From Prorocentrum cordatum (taxonomy: Eukaryota > Sar > Dinophyceae > Prorocentrales > Prorocentraceae): a stretch of 32,837 nt of DNA. This document shows, piece after piece, positions 1 to 8,689 of the stretch; the first letter of the stretch is position 1; each line of letters begins with the position of its first letter. The stretch covers positions 17,501 to 50,337 of the forward strand of contig CAUYUJ010015844.1 of NCBI GenBank assembly GCA_963575745.1, read 5' to 3'. The notes under the pieces are model-generated. The model ran no database searches, had not been told where the DNA came from, and saw nothing but the letters and a program-made list of their open reading frames with translations. The translations under genes and the position numbers were made by a program.

Positions 1-46
1 AGCGCTCCTCCTCCTCCTCCTTCCCCCTCTCTCCCTCCCTGCCTCC
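1..46. repeat. CT-rich microsatellite at window start
   Basis: Imperfect CTC/CCT trinucleotides running into CCCT/CCTG. The window begins inside it, so its true length is unknown. Confidence 0.75.
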
Positions 47-225
47 CCGGATTTCCGGCGGCCTGATCCTTTCAGCCTCGGCGGGTTCGGCATCCAGTGG
101 GTCATCCTCGGGCCCCTGGGGCCACCAACGATGGATCCGTGGCGGAAAGAGTGCTCACAAGGGAAATCGTCTGGAGGTCTCTTGCCGGGGACGGACTCCG
201 CAGAAACAAATCATCGAATGTCTAG

Positions 226-455
226 ATCCATCCCTCCCTCCCTTCCGTCATCATCCTCCTCCTCCTTCTCCTCCCTCCTCCTCCTCCTCCTCCTCCTCCT
301 CCTCCTCCTCCTCCTCCCTCCTCCTCTCTCCTCCTCCTCCCTCCTCCTCCTCCTCCTTCCTCCTCCCGATCATCATCCAAATCCTTCTTTCTTCTCCTCC
401 TCATCCTCCTCCTCCTCCTCATCCTCCTCCTCCTCCTTCTCCTCCTCCCCCTTTC
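226..455. repeat. (CCT)n trinucleotide tract
   Basis: CCT/TCC triplets with the pyrimidines on the plus strand, broken by short interruptions such as CGATCATCATCCAAATCC. It creates a poly-Ser/poly-Leu open frame on plus and a poly-Gly/Arg/Glu frame on minus. These frames are composition artefacts and not genes. Confidence 0.95.
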
Positions 456-560
456 CTCCAACGCCACCATACCGGAGAAAAAACATTCAGAGCCTTTTTT
501 GATCTTACATGAGACCCCTTTGCACTTGCTCCTTAGGTTTACAGTTTCATGAAGGCCATG

Positions 561-717
561 AGGGCCTAGGGCTACAGGGCTATAAGGCTATAGGGCTATA
601 GGGCTATAGGGCTATAGGGCTATAGGGCTATAGGGCTATAGGGCTATAAAGCTATAGGGCTATAGGGTTACTGGACTACAGGGCTCTATGGCTATAGGGC
701 TACAGGGCTACAGGGCG
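561..717. repeat. 8-bp tandem array, unit GGCTATAG
   Basis: About 19 head-to-tail copies of an octamer, GGCTATAG. The central copies are perfect and the edges carry variants (CTACAGGG, CTATAAGG). It passes directly into a GC-rich minisatellite on the right. The unit is not a known telomere repeat. Confidence 0.95.
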
Positions 718-885
718 ACAGAGCACCCGGGCACCCCCGGGGGCACCCCTGGGCACCCCTGCAGGGCACCCCTGCAGGGCACCCCTGCACGGCACCTCCG
801 GGCACCTCCGGGCACCCCCGGGCACCGGGGCACCGGGGCACCCGGGCACCCAGGCATGCCCCCGGGCACCCGGGCACCCGGGCCA
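718..885. repeat. GC-rich minisatellite of GGGCACCC-type units
   Basis: Degenerate units of 8-12 bp built on GGGCACC, with many self-complementary CCCGGG and CCTGCAGG sites. Open frames on both strands (for example Gly-Thr-Pro-Gly-His runs on plus) result from the lack of A/T and are not credible genes. Confidence 0.85.
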
Positions 886-1224
886 GGTGCACCGAAAGCG
901 GCGGCGCCCACCGCACCGGGGCGGGCACCGGGACGGGCACGAGGCGGGGGCACCCCCCATCTCCCCGACAGGGGGGTGCGTCCGAGGAGCGCCCCCTAGG
1001 GGTGCATCACCGAGCCTCTCGCGAGCGGCCCGAGTGCCGAGCGGCCCGAGCCAGGGGCCCGAGTGCCAGGGACCGCGTACCTCGCGAGGTTACCGGGGCG
1101 CCGCGCCTGCAGCGGCTGCATGGACGACGCCGGGCCGTCCTAGCTCACCGAGCATCTCTCTTTCTTCTGAGCGCCCCGGCTTTTTGGGGCGAACTGCTGG
1201 GGTTCAGTCGGGCGTGTCCCCCTA
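886..1224. other. GC-rich spacer, no gene recognised
   Basis: Very GC-rich with short local repeats (GAGCGGCCCGAG-like at 1021-1070). The open frames here have biased composition and match no family I recognise. Confidence 0.5.
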
Positions 1225-1349
1225 CAGGGGGATTTTCGACGAAAAGCGAAAAATACTCCAAAAATACTCCTCAATGGTCCAAAAATATTCAAGAAACACT
1301 AACAATAGTCCCTGGACTATTTTTTGACTATTTTTGAATACTCCTCCTG
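1225..1349. mobile_element. MITE family E (TA-flanked, hairpin-forming)
   Basis: The element starts CAGGGGGATTTTCGAC and ends GAATACTCCTCCTG. The ends are imperfect inverted repeats, and the outer flanks (GTGTCCCCC versus GAGGGAC) also pair. TA lies on both sides (1223-1224 and 1350-1351), as expected for a Tc1/mariner-type target duplication. The 125-bp interior is AT-rich and self-complementary (AATACTCC and CCAAAAATA on the left, GACTATTTTTG on the right), unlike the GC-rich surroundings. There is no coding capacity, so it is non-autonomous. One copy in the window. Confidence 0.75.
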
Positions 1350-1582
1350 TAGAGGGACGGGCCCGATTTATTATTGGGGGCGAGAAATCGCCTGCGACCC
1401 ATGGGACCGTCCAACACCTACCTGAGACCAAAAAGCAGTCGCCAGATTAGATTCCATGGACGAAGCGAGCCTCGCTCTGCAGGCGGGCGTTCGCGTCCCT
1501 CCACCGCGCTGCTCAAGGGGTGCGCCAGCGAACTCTCCCATGCGCGGGGCCGCACTGCGTAACTACGTGATGCGGCAGTGTA

Positions 1583-1758
1583 CAGTAGGAGCTCGACCAC
1601 AAGAAAACTTCCACAAGAAACCCAACCCTGAGACCCCAAGACGTCCATTGATTTTTGGTGTGGGAACGTCTCGCTTTCCATCGCAAAACCATCGAAACCA
1701 AAGAAACCCCGGGCACCTTGGAGGCAAGCAGGGTGTTTCTTGGCATTGGTTTCCACTG
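1583..1758. mobile_element. MITE family A, copy 1
   Basis: First of three copies of a 175-176 bp element. It begins CAGTAGGAGCTCG, ends GGTTTCCACTG and is flanked by TA (1581-1582, 1759-1760). The terminal inverted repeat is clearest in copy 2 (CAGTGGAA start). A second inner pair, CAAGAAACCC on the left and GGGTGTTTCTTG on the right, extends the pairing. The TA duplication and CAGT terminus point to mobilisation by a Tc1/mariner-like transposase supplied elsewhere. It encodes no protein. Confidence 0.9.
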
Positions 1759-1933
1759 TATGGACGAGTGGCTGCATGAGGCCAGCAGGGAACACACCCG
1801 GCGTTGAAGATGATTCTGGCGAAGAGCAGAGGGAGGGGGCGGATGAGGATGAAGACGAGCGGAAGGAGGAAGACGTGGATCTGTGGCAAGAGGCGGAGGA
1901 GGGCGATGGGTGGGCGGATGAGGTGTATGATGA

Positions 1934-2153
1934 CGGTAGGATCGTGCGGCGTCGGCACGCGCGAAGGTCTTTGACACCGCGTCATAGTTCAACCTTGAAC
2001 CGATCGCGGCCCCGATCGTTCAAGGTTGAATTCCGTCGGGTTATGTGGCGTCACCGTGTCCCTCAGTGCTTCCACGTCGTTCCATCATCCGGAGCTCAAC
2101 CTCGAACGCCTTCGCCGGCGTTGCTGGCGCGCCGTCGCCGCATGAACCTACCG
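1934..2153. mobile_element. MITE family D, copy 1 (diverged)
   Basis: Left end CGGTAGGATCGTGCGGCG pairs imperfectly with right end CGCCGCATGAACCTACCG. The interior carries GTTCAACCTTGAAC-type palindromes (near 1989 and 2018), as does the better-preserved copy at 2831-3017. The flanks do not show a clear TA duplication here. Confidence 0.7.
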
Positions 2154-2207
2154 CAACATGAGAAGGAGAAGAAGGAAAGGTCGAGCGTGCCCATGTCGTT
2201 GAGGGAT

Positions 2208-2374
2208 GAAAAACGACCCTACCCTGGGTTACAAGTGCGCGGTCTGTAAACCTCCTGGGAACCCCCACGGCCTAGAGCCGCCAGGACGCGGCACATCACG
2301 CAGGGTTTACCCTGTCAGCCCACAGGAGTTTCAGCGTACAGCGCCTCGTGAACCAGGGTAGGGGCGTTTTGTTC
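2208..2374. mobile_element. Fold-back element family L
   Basis: Roughly 50-bp imperfect inverted repeats. The left arm includes CCCTACCCTGGGTTAC followed by TGTAAACCTCCTGGG. The right arm, read on minus, includes CCCTACCCTGGTTCAC and AAACTCCTGTGGG. The centre near GGCCTAGAGCC folds on itself. No coding capacity and only one copy seen. Confidence 0.65.
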
Positions 2375-2830
2375 TGCCCTTGATGTCGGGCCAGACGAAG
2401 AGGGGAAGAGCACCAAAAAAAGGGTTCGCTAATCAGCTCACGCCGCCGGCTTCCCCGGCGCCTCTCCCGGCGCCGGAGGCGCCAACCTATCGAGGAAAGT
2501 GCTGTGCCCAGCGGCGGGGCCGAAGCCAGCGGCGTGCTGCAGATTTCGGACCAATTTGTCCCCGGGTCCCTTCCCTTTGGCCCGCCGCGGCGATCATGAG
2601 CGCGAGAAGAAGATAGGGAGGACGACGACGGCGGGAAGCAGCAGGGAACTCGACAAAAGAAGCAGTGACTCGCATCTTGCCGCACTCCGGGCGTGCCAAA
2701 AACTCCTCTGCCAAACGTGCACACTCACTCGACCCGATCGCGAAGGCGGCGACAGTGGCGCTTCGCCCCGCTTGGCACTTGAACAACTACGCACCACTGC
2801 AGCTTTCCTGCGCACCGCCAAAATCGATTA
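2375..2830. other. Unassigned spacer with a 99-aa minus-strand frame
   Basis: No recognised gene. A minus-strand frame at 2487-2786 begins MFKCQAGRSATVAAFAIG and has less biased composition than most frames here (ECARLAEEFLARPECGK). It matches no family I know and ends in a GC-rich stretch. It could be an exon or chance, and I lean towards chance. Confidence 0.3.
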
Positions 2831-3017
2831 CGGCAGGTTCGCGTCGTGCCGACCCCGGCGTTGGTTTCTGACACTGCGTGAATCGTTCAACCTTGAACGA
2901 TCGGCGGCTTTTCGACCGCCCGATCGTTCCATATAAGCCGATTCTGGGCCACTGGCGGCGTTCAACCTTGAACGCCCTCGGCGGGGTCGCCGCGGTCGAC
3001 ACGACGCGAACCTACCG
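2831..3017. mobile_element. MITE family D, copy 2 (TA-flanked)
   Basis: The start CGGCAGGTTCGCGTCGTG pairs with the end CACGACGCGAACCTACCG, an almost perfect terminal inverted repeat. TA is present on both sides (2829-2830, 3018-3019). The 187-bp interior contains GTTCAACCTTGAAC palindromes near 2887 and 2970. No protein-coding capacity. Confidence 0.85.
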
Positions 3018-3160
3018 TACAGAGCAGCCCCTGTCGCCCGTGCTGACACACAGTGCCGCGCTTGTGCCGACGGGTCCTTCATGAGCAGATGCTCCACGTA
3101 CCTCGGCGCACCACCCTACATTCCCCTCCCCCGCCGACCTCTTCCGGGGTGCTTCCCTGG

Positions 3161-3305
3161 CCCTCCTCCTCCTCCTCCTCCTCCTCCTCCTTCTCCTCGT
3201 CCTCGTCCTCGTCCTCCTCCTCCTCCTCCTCCTCCTCCTCCCCCTCCTCCTCCTCCTCCTCCTCCTCCTGTTCCTCCTCCTCCTCCTCCTTCTCCTCCTC
3301 CTCAT
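3161..3305. repeat. (CCT)n trinucleotide tract
   Basis: Near-pure CCT triplets with CGT and CTT interruptions. This is the same polarity as the other CCT tracts in the window. The minus-strand poly-Glu/Arg frames and the plus-strand poly-Pro/Ser frames are artefacts. Confidence 0.95.
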
Positions 3306-3966
3306 CCCTGGAACCCTTCCAGCTCAAACACGCACACGCACGCACAAGTTCGAGCACACGCGCGCAAGTGTCACGCACGCGCACGAACGAACGCACTGGC
3401 GGCAATGAGCTCCCTGAAGGCAAAAAATCGCTGAAGGCCAGAAATTCTGGAAGGCCATTGTGACAACAAGAACCTGTCCGGCCACAAGTTGCTGCCTTCA
3501 GCTCTGAATTTCGACGTGGACTGCGGGTCGCGAGCATTGCACTGCGCCCGCCCGCGCGAGGAGACTCCGTTCCTGGGAGCTCTCCCTGCGCAGCCAGCCG
3601 ATCGCCCGCACCTCCTTAGAATCCTGGCCGGAGCCCCGGGATCGTCCCCAGGTGATAATGTTACATTGCTGGAGCGGGGTGCAGCAAAATCCCGGCGTAA
3701 AAAGCCATGGCTCTCCGAATCCCGCGCCACTGCGTGAGTGTCCCGGGAGCTCCCGAAACCCGCATCACGTCGCCGCGCGAAGCCTTCGGTGCGCTGATGA
3801 GGGACACCGTCGGCCTCTCACCATCCCCGCCGACAGTTCCCATCATCTATCTCTGCTGTTCCAGTACGTCCCTCTGCCGTGAGATCCCAGATCAGAGAAT
3901 CTCCATTGCTGCGCCGGACGTCCTCGCAGAGATTGAGCAGGGACCGACCGTCCCGGCATTCGTTTA
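3306..3966. other. Spacer, no gene recognised; CA/CG alternating stretch
   Basis: About 3330-3400 is alternating purine/pyrimidine (CACGCACACGCACG), a sequence type able to adopt Z-DNA. The rest is mixed GC-rich sequence with short open frames and no recognisable protein. Confidence 0.45.
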
Positions 3967-4132
3967 GTCCTACCACGACATGTTCTTAGAACCCCAAAAA
4001 AATTCAAATAACAAAAACAATGTTCTTATAACAAAAACCCGATGTGATAAAACAAGCCAGTCCCAATCAGGCATGTTCTCAGAACATTTCGCGGTTGCCA
4101 CAAAAGATTATTAGAACATTGCTTGGTAGGCC
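3967..4132. mobile_element. MITE family J (AT-rich, TGTTCTNAGAACA palindromes)
   Basis: Left end GTCCTACCACGACATGTTCT is the imperfect inverse of right end AGAACATTGCTTGGTAGGCC. TA flanks both ends (3965-3966, 4133-4134). Inside, the motif ATGTTCTNAGAAC recurs (near 3980, 4020 as a variant, and 4074), so the arms also contain palindromes. AT-rich in a GC-rich neighbourhood. No protein-coding capacity. Confidence 0.8.
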
Positions 4133-4142
4133 TATAGGCACG

Positions 4143-4292
4143 CTAGGACGCTTCGCCACTGCTTGAAGAGATCAGTGTCCGTGACGGTTGCGCTGCGTTC
4201 CTGGAGGGGCTCGGCAGGATCCTCCAGTGCCCTGTGCTGACAGGGACGTGCGGTATCGCCATCTTCACTGACGCATCCGTGTCATTATCCAT
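4143..4292 (-). CDS. Small open frame downstream of a spliced-leader-like site (hypothetical)
   Basis: A 49-codon frame starts at the ATG 53 nt downstream (on minus) of the spliced-leader-like TTTTGGCTCAAG. The product starts MDNDTDASVKMAIPHVPVST and ends SSSSGEAS. The composition is ordinary, not repeat-like, but I recognise no domain. The stop falls 10 bp before MITE J. If the upstream site really is a relict spliced leader, this would be a retroposed cDNA fragment truncated or interrupted near its 3' side. Another ATG-initiated reading in the same frame begins at 4355. Speculative. Confidence 0.25.
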   Translation of the reverse strand: MDNDTDASVKMAIPHVPVSTGHWRILPSPSRNAAQPSRTLISSSSGEAS

Positions 4293-4344
4293 GCCAGCCC
4301 CGACGACGCAGGCGCCACTGAGGCTCGCTCGGAGACAAAATCGT

Positions 4345-4373
4345 GCTTGAGCCAAAACAGCGCCGGCTCAAGC
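4345..4373. other. Hairpin overlapping the spliced-leader-like site
   Basis: GCTTGAGCC (4345-4353) and GGCTCAAGC (4365-4373) are perfect 9-bp inverted repeats around an 11-nt loop. The left arm supplies most of the spliced-leader-like sequence on minus. Confidence 0.7.
4346..4357 (-). other. Spliced-leader-like 12-mer (possible relict DinoSL)
   Basis: On minus this reads TTTTGGCTCAAG, identical to the last 12 nt of the conserved 22-nt dinoflagellate spliced leader. Upstream, 5 of 9 further bases agree, so 17 of 21 overall. Genomic relict leaders are known in dinoflagellates, where spliced mRNAs have been reverse-transcribed and reinserted. A chance match of a given 12-mer in 33 kb (both strands) is expected well under once. 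Confidence 0.45.
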
Positions 4374-4867
4374 CAGCGGCTACGGAATCCAGCTACCCGA
4401 TGCGTTCGAATTCCCAGCGGAGGACAAACAAAAGGACAAGAATAAGCCTTCCCCTGTCTGATCCAAACAAAGGAGACAGAGCTCACGTTTCGAGTTTCTG
4501 TTCGTTCTGTCGTGAAGAAGCTGCGCTGTCGCCGCGCGGCGGCGGTGGCTGCCAACGCGCAGACCCCTCCTTTCAGAGCATGCGACTCCGCGTGAGCCTG
4601 CAAGTTCACAAGCAGGAATCGGACAGCGGCTGCAGGGGGTGAAGGGGAAGGGCGGGGGGAGGGCGCGGCGCCATCGGAGAAGCACCCTGCGGAGGTGTGC
4701 CTCGACCTCCTGGCCGCTCCGGGTCGCCCCAGGATGCGCACAGGGACGCCGCCCGACGGCCAGGAGAGCCCCCAGTGGGCCTCCAGGGCGGCCCCGAGAG
4801 GCCCCGAAGAGGGCCCCGGAGCAGAAGACGGCCGAACATGGCCCCAAAGCTCTCCAAGGCTCCCTGG
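4374..4867. other. Spacer, no gene recognised
   Basis: GC-rich sequence with long but biased open frames on both strands. The 4690-4860 part reads on minus as degenerate Gly/Leu/Trp phrases (GPLGAALEAHWGLSWPSGG), similar in style to the open region at 30.9-31.5 kb. No domain recognised. Confidence 0.4.
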
Positions 4868-5005
4868 AGGGGCCGAGGGAGGGGAGGGGGGGGATCGAGG
4901 AGGGGCCCCGAGGAGGGGAGGGGTCGAGGGGAGGGGAGGGGTCGAGGAGGGGGTCGAGCGCAGGGCTCGAGGAGAGGGGGAGGTGTCTCGAGGAGGGGTC
5001 GGGGC
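4868..5005. repeat. Purine-rich minisatellite (GGGGAGGGGTCGAGGA-type)
   Basis: Tandem degenerate units of G-runs with GAGGGG and TCGAGG on the plus strand. The spaced G-tracts could form quadruplexes. Frames through it (Gly/Arg on plus, Pro/Ser on minus) are repeat artefacts. Confidence 0.8.
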
Positions 5006-6080
5006 CGGGCGCACCCCGGAGAGCCCCATGGATGCTCCCAGGGCACAGTGGCGGCAGGGGCCACAGGCCACTACATCGTGGCTGCAAATGTCTGGTCACG
5101 AGCACAGAAGCACCCTAGCGCACACTTTTCGATCCGCGGGTCGAGAGCGCACCTCTTCCGGTCGAAGCTAAGCGGGCCGCGCGAAGCCTGAATTAGGCAG
5201 AGAAGAGGAGGGAGGAAGCGGCGGAGCCTCAGAGCGAGGCCGGGAGGAGGCATAGCCTCGGATACAGGCGGTGCCGAAGCCGAAGTTCTTGCAAAGGGAC
5301 GCCTTCGGCAGGAGCCGGGTGGCGCACACTGGCACACACACACACGCAATAGTGGGACGTCGAAGCACACATCTCCCCACGGATTTTCCCTCCAATCGAT
5401 CTTGCTCATGCTTGCTCCAGCGGAAGAACCCCAACGAGTGACTGCCTTATAAGAACCGCCGACACTAGCTACTGGACAATAAGAGGACCATTGCTCAATG
5501 GCCAAATCAGAAGCCACGAAACGACGCCGCAAATCGTTATGTCTCCGATCGACCCCTCGAACCTGACTCACTCAATCCGGCATCCCTGTATCTCCTTCCA
5601 TCGACTCTCATGCTCGCTCGATCGTCGCCCTCTCGAATCCCTATCCTCGATTCTCCTCCTCCTCTCCCCCGCTCTCTGGATTCCTCCCCCGGTATAATAC
5701 CTCTCCCACGCCTCTTCCTATAACTCCTGCTCCTCCCTCCTTTCTGCGCTTCCTCCTTCCCCATGCAGGTACCATACCCTCATCACATCAAATCATCACC
5801 GTCTTCGTCGCCCACCGCCCCCGCTGCCGCTGTCGCCGCCGCCGCCGTGGTCGAAGAACCACACCATCGAAGCATCAGGGGGCACTCTGGCATGCTCATG
5901 GAAGCACATGGCCCAGGCAGTTGCCTGCAACCTGGCTCCGATCTCCCCTGAACCCCCTCCAATGACAGTCGGAGTGAATTGGCCGACAAGCCAGAGTGGG
6001 GAAGGTGAGGAAGAGCGTGCATAAGGAACGGGAAAGGGCACTGTGTAGGAGGGAAGCGCGGGAAGAAGAAAAATAAGAAT
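5006..6080. other. Spacer, no gene recognised
   Basis: Mixed sequence. A short palindrome around CGATCCGCGGGTCG lies at about 5130. A 130-nt pyrimidine-rich stretch at 5630-5762 ends in CCCCATGCAG, which would be a usable splice acceptor on plus, but no convincing exon follows. GCC triplets occur at 5810-5850. I see no protein family. Confidence 0.4.
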
Positions 6081-6145
6081 TAGCCTGGCGAAAGACCCAA
6101 CCATCTGCAGTTACGAGTACCGTCGTTGTGCGCATCGCCTTCGGT
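6081..6145. repeat. Array start module, copy 1
   Basis: TAGCCTGGCGAAAGACC then GCAGTT, GAGTACCGTCGTTGTG and ATCGCCTTCGGT. It matches 7416-7481 closely and in both places leads directly into the core unit, so it marks the left edge of a block. Confidence 0.75.
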
Positions 6146-6796
6146 GGAGCCCCCTATGAGGCCACGCAACGTGTGAGGGGTGCCGAACTGGGAGGGGCGG
6201 ACACATGCGGGCTGCGCCATTGGGACCTTCAGTGGAGCTCCCTGTGGGGCCACGAAACGCGTGAGGAGTGTGCCGAAATGGATGGGGCGGACGCATGAGG
6301 GCTGCGCCGCTGGGACCTTCGGTGGAGCTCCTTATGGGGCCACGAAACGTGTGAGGGATGTGCCGAAATGGATGGGCCGGACGCATGCGGGCTGCGCCAC
6401 TGAGGCCTTCGGTGGAGCTCCCTGGTGGGGGGCACGAAGCGTGCGAGGTGAGTGTGTGTGTGTGTGTCGGCGGGCTGCGGTGTTGGGACCTTCGGTGGAG
6501 CTCCCTCTGGAGCAACGAGTGAGGGGTGCGCCGAATTGGGCGAGGCGGACGCATGCGGGCTGCGCCACTGGGACCTTCGGTGGAGCCCCTTGTGGGGCCA
6601 CGAAACGTATGAGGGGTGTGCCGAAGTTTTTGGCTGGGACGCATGCGGGCTGTGCCACTGGGACCTTCGGTGGAGCTTCCTATGGGGCCACGAGACGTGG
6701 GAGGGGTGTGTCGAAATTAATGGGGCGGATGCATGCGGGCTGCGCCACTGGGACCTTCGGTGGAGCTCCCTGTGGGGCCACAAAGCGTGTGAGGGG

Positions 6797-6920
6797 TATG
6801 CAGACATGGTTGACATGCGGAGGGCAGCAGGCGGGATGGGAGAAGAGGGGAGGAGGACAGGAGAAGGAGACAAGGGGTACTGTCTCTTCAAAACGGAGAC
6901 CCAACACCACGGGATGGGGA
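6797..6920. repeat. Array end module, copy 1
   Basis: GACATGGTTGACATGCGGAG, then a polypurine stretch (about 6816-6880), then ACTGTCTCTTCAAAACGGAG and CCCAACACCACGGGATGGGG. It is shared with 7289-7400, 8338-8455 and the end of array 2 near 30590-30672. Confidence 0.8.
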
Positions 6921-7288
6921 CGCATGCGGGCTGCGCCACTGGTAACCTTTGGTGGAGCTCCCAATGGGCCACGAAGGGTGTGAGGGGTGTGCCCAAATGA
7001 ATGGGGCAGGCGTATGCAGGCTGCGCCACTGGGACCTTCGGTGGAGCTCCCTGTGGGGCCACGGAACGTGTGAGGGGTGTGTCAAGATGGATGGGGCGGA
7101 CAGATGCGGGCTGCGCCACTGAGGCCGTCGGTTGAGCTCCCTATGGGGCCACGAAACGTGTGAGGGGTGTGCCGAAATGAGTGGCTGGGGCGCATGCGGG
7201 CTGCGCACCTGGGGCCTTCAGTGATACTCCGAAACGGTGCGAAATGGTGACATGCGGAGGGTGGTAGGGGTGAGGGGTGTGAGAGGTG

Positions 7289-7400
7289 TGCCGAAATGGT
7301 TGACATGCGGAGGGCAGTAGCAGGGATGGGAGGAGAGGGGAGGAGGAGTGCGGAGGAACGCGGGACACTGTCTCTTCAAAACGAGGACCCAACTCCACAA
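7289..7400. repeat. Array end module, copy 2
   Basis: Same order as copy 1: ATGGTTGACATGCGGAGGGC, polypurine tract, ACTGTCTCTTCAAAACGAGG, ACCCAACTCCACAAGATGG. It is followed at once by start module copy 2, so one block ends and another begins here. Confidence 0.8.
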
Positions 7401-7415
7401 GATGGTTAACCAAAA

Positions 7416-7481
7416 TTGGCCTGGCGAAGGACCTGATCAGATGCAGTTGTGAGTATCGTCGTTATGAGTATCGCCTTCGGT
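7416..7481. repeat. Array start module, copy 2
   Basis: TTGGCCTGGCGAAGGACC, GCAGTTGTGAGTATCGTCG and TATCGCCTTCGGT match the 6081-6145 module with a handful of substitutions. Confidence 0.75.
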
Positions 7482-8337
7482 AGATCTCCTTCTGGGGCCG
7501 CGAAGCGCGTGAAGGTTGTGCCCAATGGGGCGGGGCCGCCATGCGAGCGCTGCAAACGGGGCCTTCAGTGGAGTTCCCTGTGGGGCGACGAAGCGTGTAA
7601 GGGGTGCGTGCCGAAATGTGTGGCGGGGACGCATGCTGGGTGCGCCACTGGGACCTTCGGTAAATCTCCCTATGGGGCCACGAAACGTGTGAGAGGTGTC
7701 CGAATATGGGTGGCGGGGACGCATGCGGGCTGCGCCACTAGGGCCTTCGATGGAGCTCCCTGTGGGGCCACGAAACGTGTGGAGGGGTGTGCGGACATGA
7801 GTGGCTGTGACGCATGCGGGTTGCGCCACACGGGCCGTCGGTGGAGATCCCTATGAGGCCACGAAGCGTGTGAGGGGTGCAAAAATGGATGGCTGGGACG
7901 CGTGCGGGCTGCGCCACTGGGGTCTTAGTGGAACCAACTGTGGGGCCAGGAAACGCGTGAGGAGTGTGCCGAAATGTGCGGCTGGGACGCTTGCGGGCTG
8001 CGCCACCGGGTCCTTCGGTGCCACAAGACGTGTGGGGAGTGCCGAAATGAGCGGCTGGGACGCATGCAGGCTGCGCCACTGGGGCATCCAGTGGAGCTCC
8101 CGATGGGCCACGAAGCGTGTGAGCCGAAATGAATGGCTGGGACGCATGCGGGCTGCGCCACTGGTGACCTTCGGAAGAGCTCCCCTTGTGGGGCCACTGG
8201 GACCTTCGGTGGACCCCCCTTATGGGGCCACGAAACGTGTGAGGGGTGTGCAGACATGAATGGCTGGGACGCGTGCGGGCTGCGCCACTGGGTCTTCGGT
8301 GGTGCTCAATATGGGGCTACAAATCGTGTAAGGGGTG

Positions 8338-8455
8338 TGCCCAAATGGTCGACATGCAGGGGGCAACAGATGGGAGGAGAGGGGAACAGGAAGAGAAGGA
8401 GACGCGGGGCACTGTCTCTTCAAAACGAGGACCCAACACCGCAGGACGGTTGCGA
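8338..8455. repeat. Array end module, copy 3 (right edge of array 1)
   Basis: ATGGTCGACATGCAGGGGGC, purine tract, ACTGTCTCTTCAAAACGAGG, ACCCAACACCGCAGGACGG. The array stops here and unrelated sequence follows. Confidence 0.8.
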
Positions 8456-8689
8456 ACAACAAGACTGACACTGGACTTACTCGTGGCAGAGGGGGCACGC
8501 AGAAAAACTGGAGCTGCAGGAGACGTCCAGCAGCGGAGGGAGGCGGGGGATGACCAGGCCAGGCCGTGAAGCCGCCAGCACACAGGCGAAGGCCGAGAGG
8601 CTCCGAATGCGCTGACGTTCCCGGCCTGGCGGTCGCCGCGTAGGCGCTCGCATTGGCAGCGGCCTGGCCGTCTGAGCGGCGCGCTCCCC

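Larger units (their letters stand above)
6081..8455. repeat. Tandem array 1: ~90-bp units in blocks with start and end modules
   Basis: Roughly two dozen units. Each has a 57-bp core that begins GCATGCGGGCTGCGCCACTG, continues through GGACCTTCGGTGGAGCTCCC and ends GGGGCCACGAAACG. The core is followed by a linker of about 33 bp (GTGAGGGGTGTGCCGAAATG). Some units are shortened or damaged in the core or linker. The array is punctuated by start modules (6081-6145, 7416-7481) and end modules (6797-6920, 7289-7400, 8338-8455). Because the unit is a multiple of three without stops, long frames of about 30-residue repeats run on both strands (for example plus 6180-6983, minus 6229-7119). The same property in several frames argues against a protein. 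The same core recurs at 28.7-30.6 kb with a different linker. Confidence 0.95.

Noticed and set aside
4402-4412. tRNA T-loop-like GTTCGAATTCC
   Set aside because: Flanking bases do not form a T-stem and no D or anticodon arm is found upstream.
4265-5071. 268-codon minus-strand gene
   Set aside because: The N-terminal two thirds are Pro/Ser/Gly-rich readings of the G-rich minisatellite, and no domain is recognised in the rest.
6816-6880. Retrotransposon polypurine tract beside an LTR
   Set aside because: Purine tracts occur in all four end modules, but no long terminal repeat, primer-binding site or reverse transcriptase sequence is nearby.
6180-6983. 30-residue-repeat protein across array 1
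   Set aside because: Two plus frames and minus frames are all open over the same DNA, and the frames break at the end modules.
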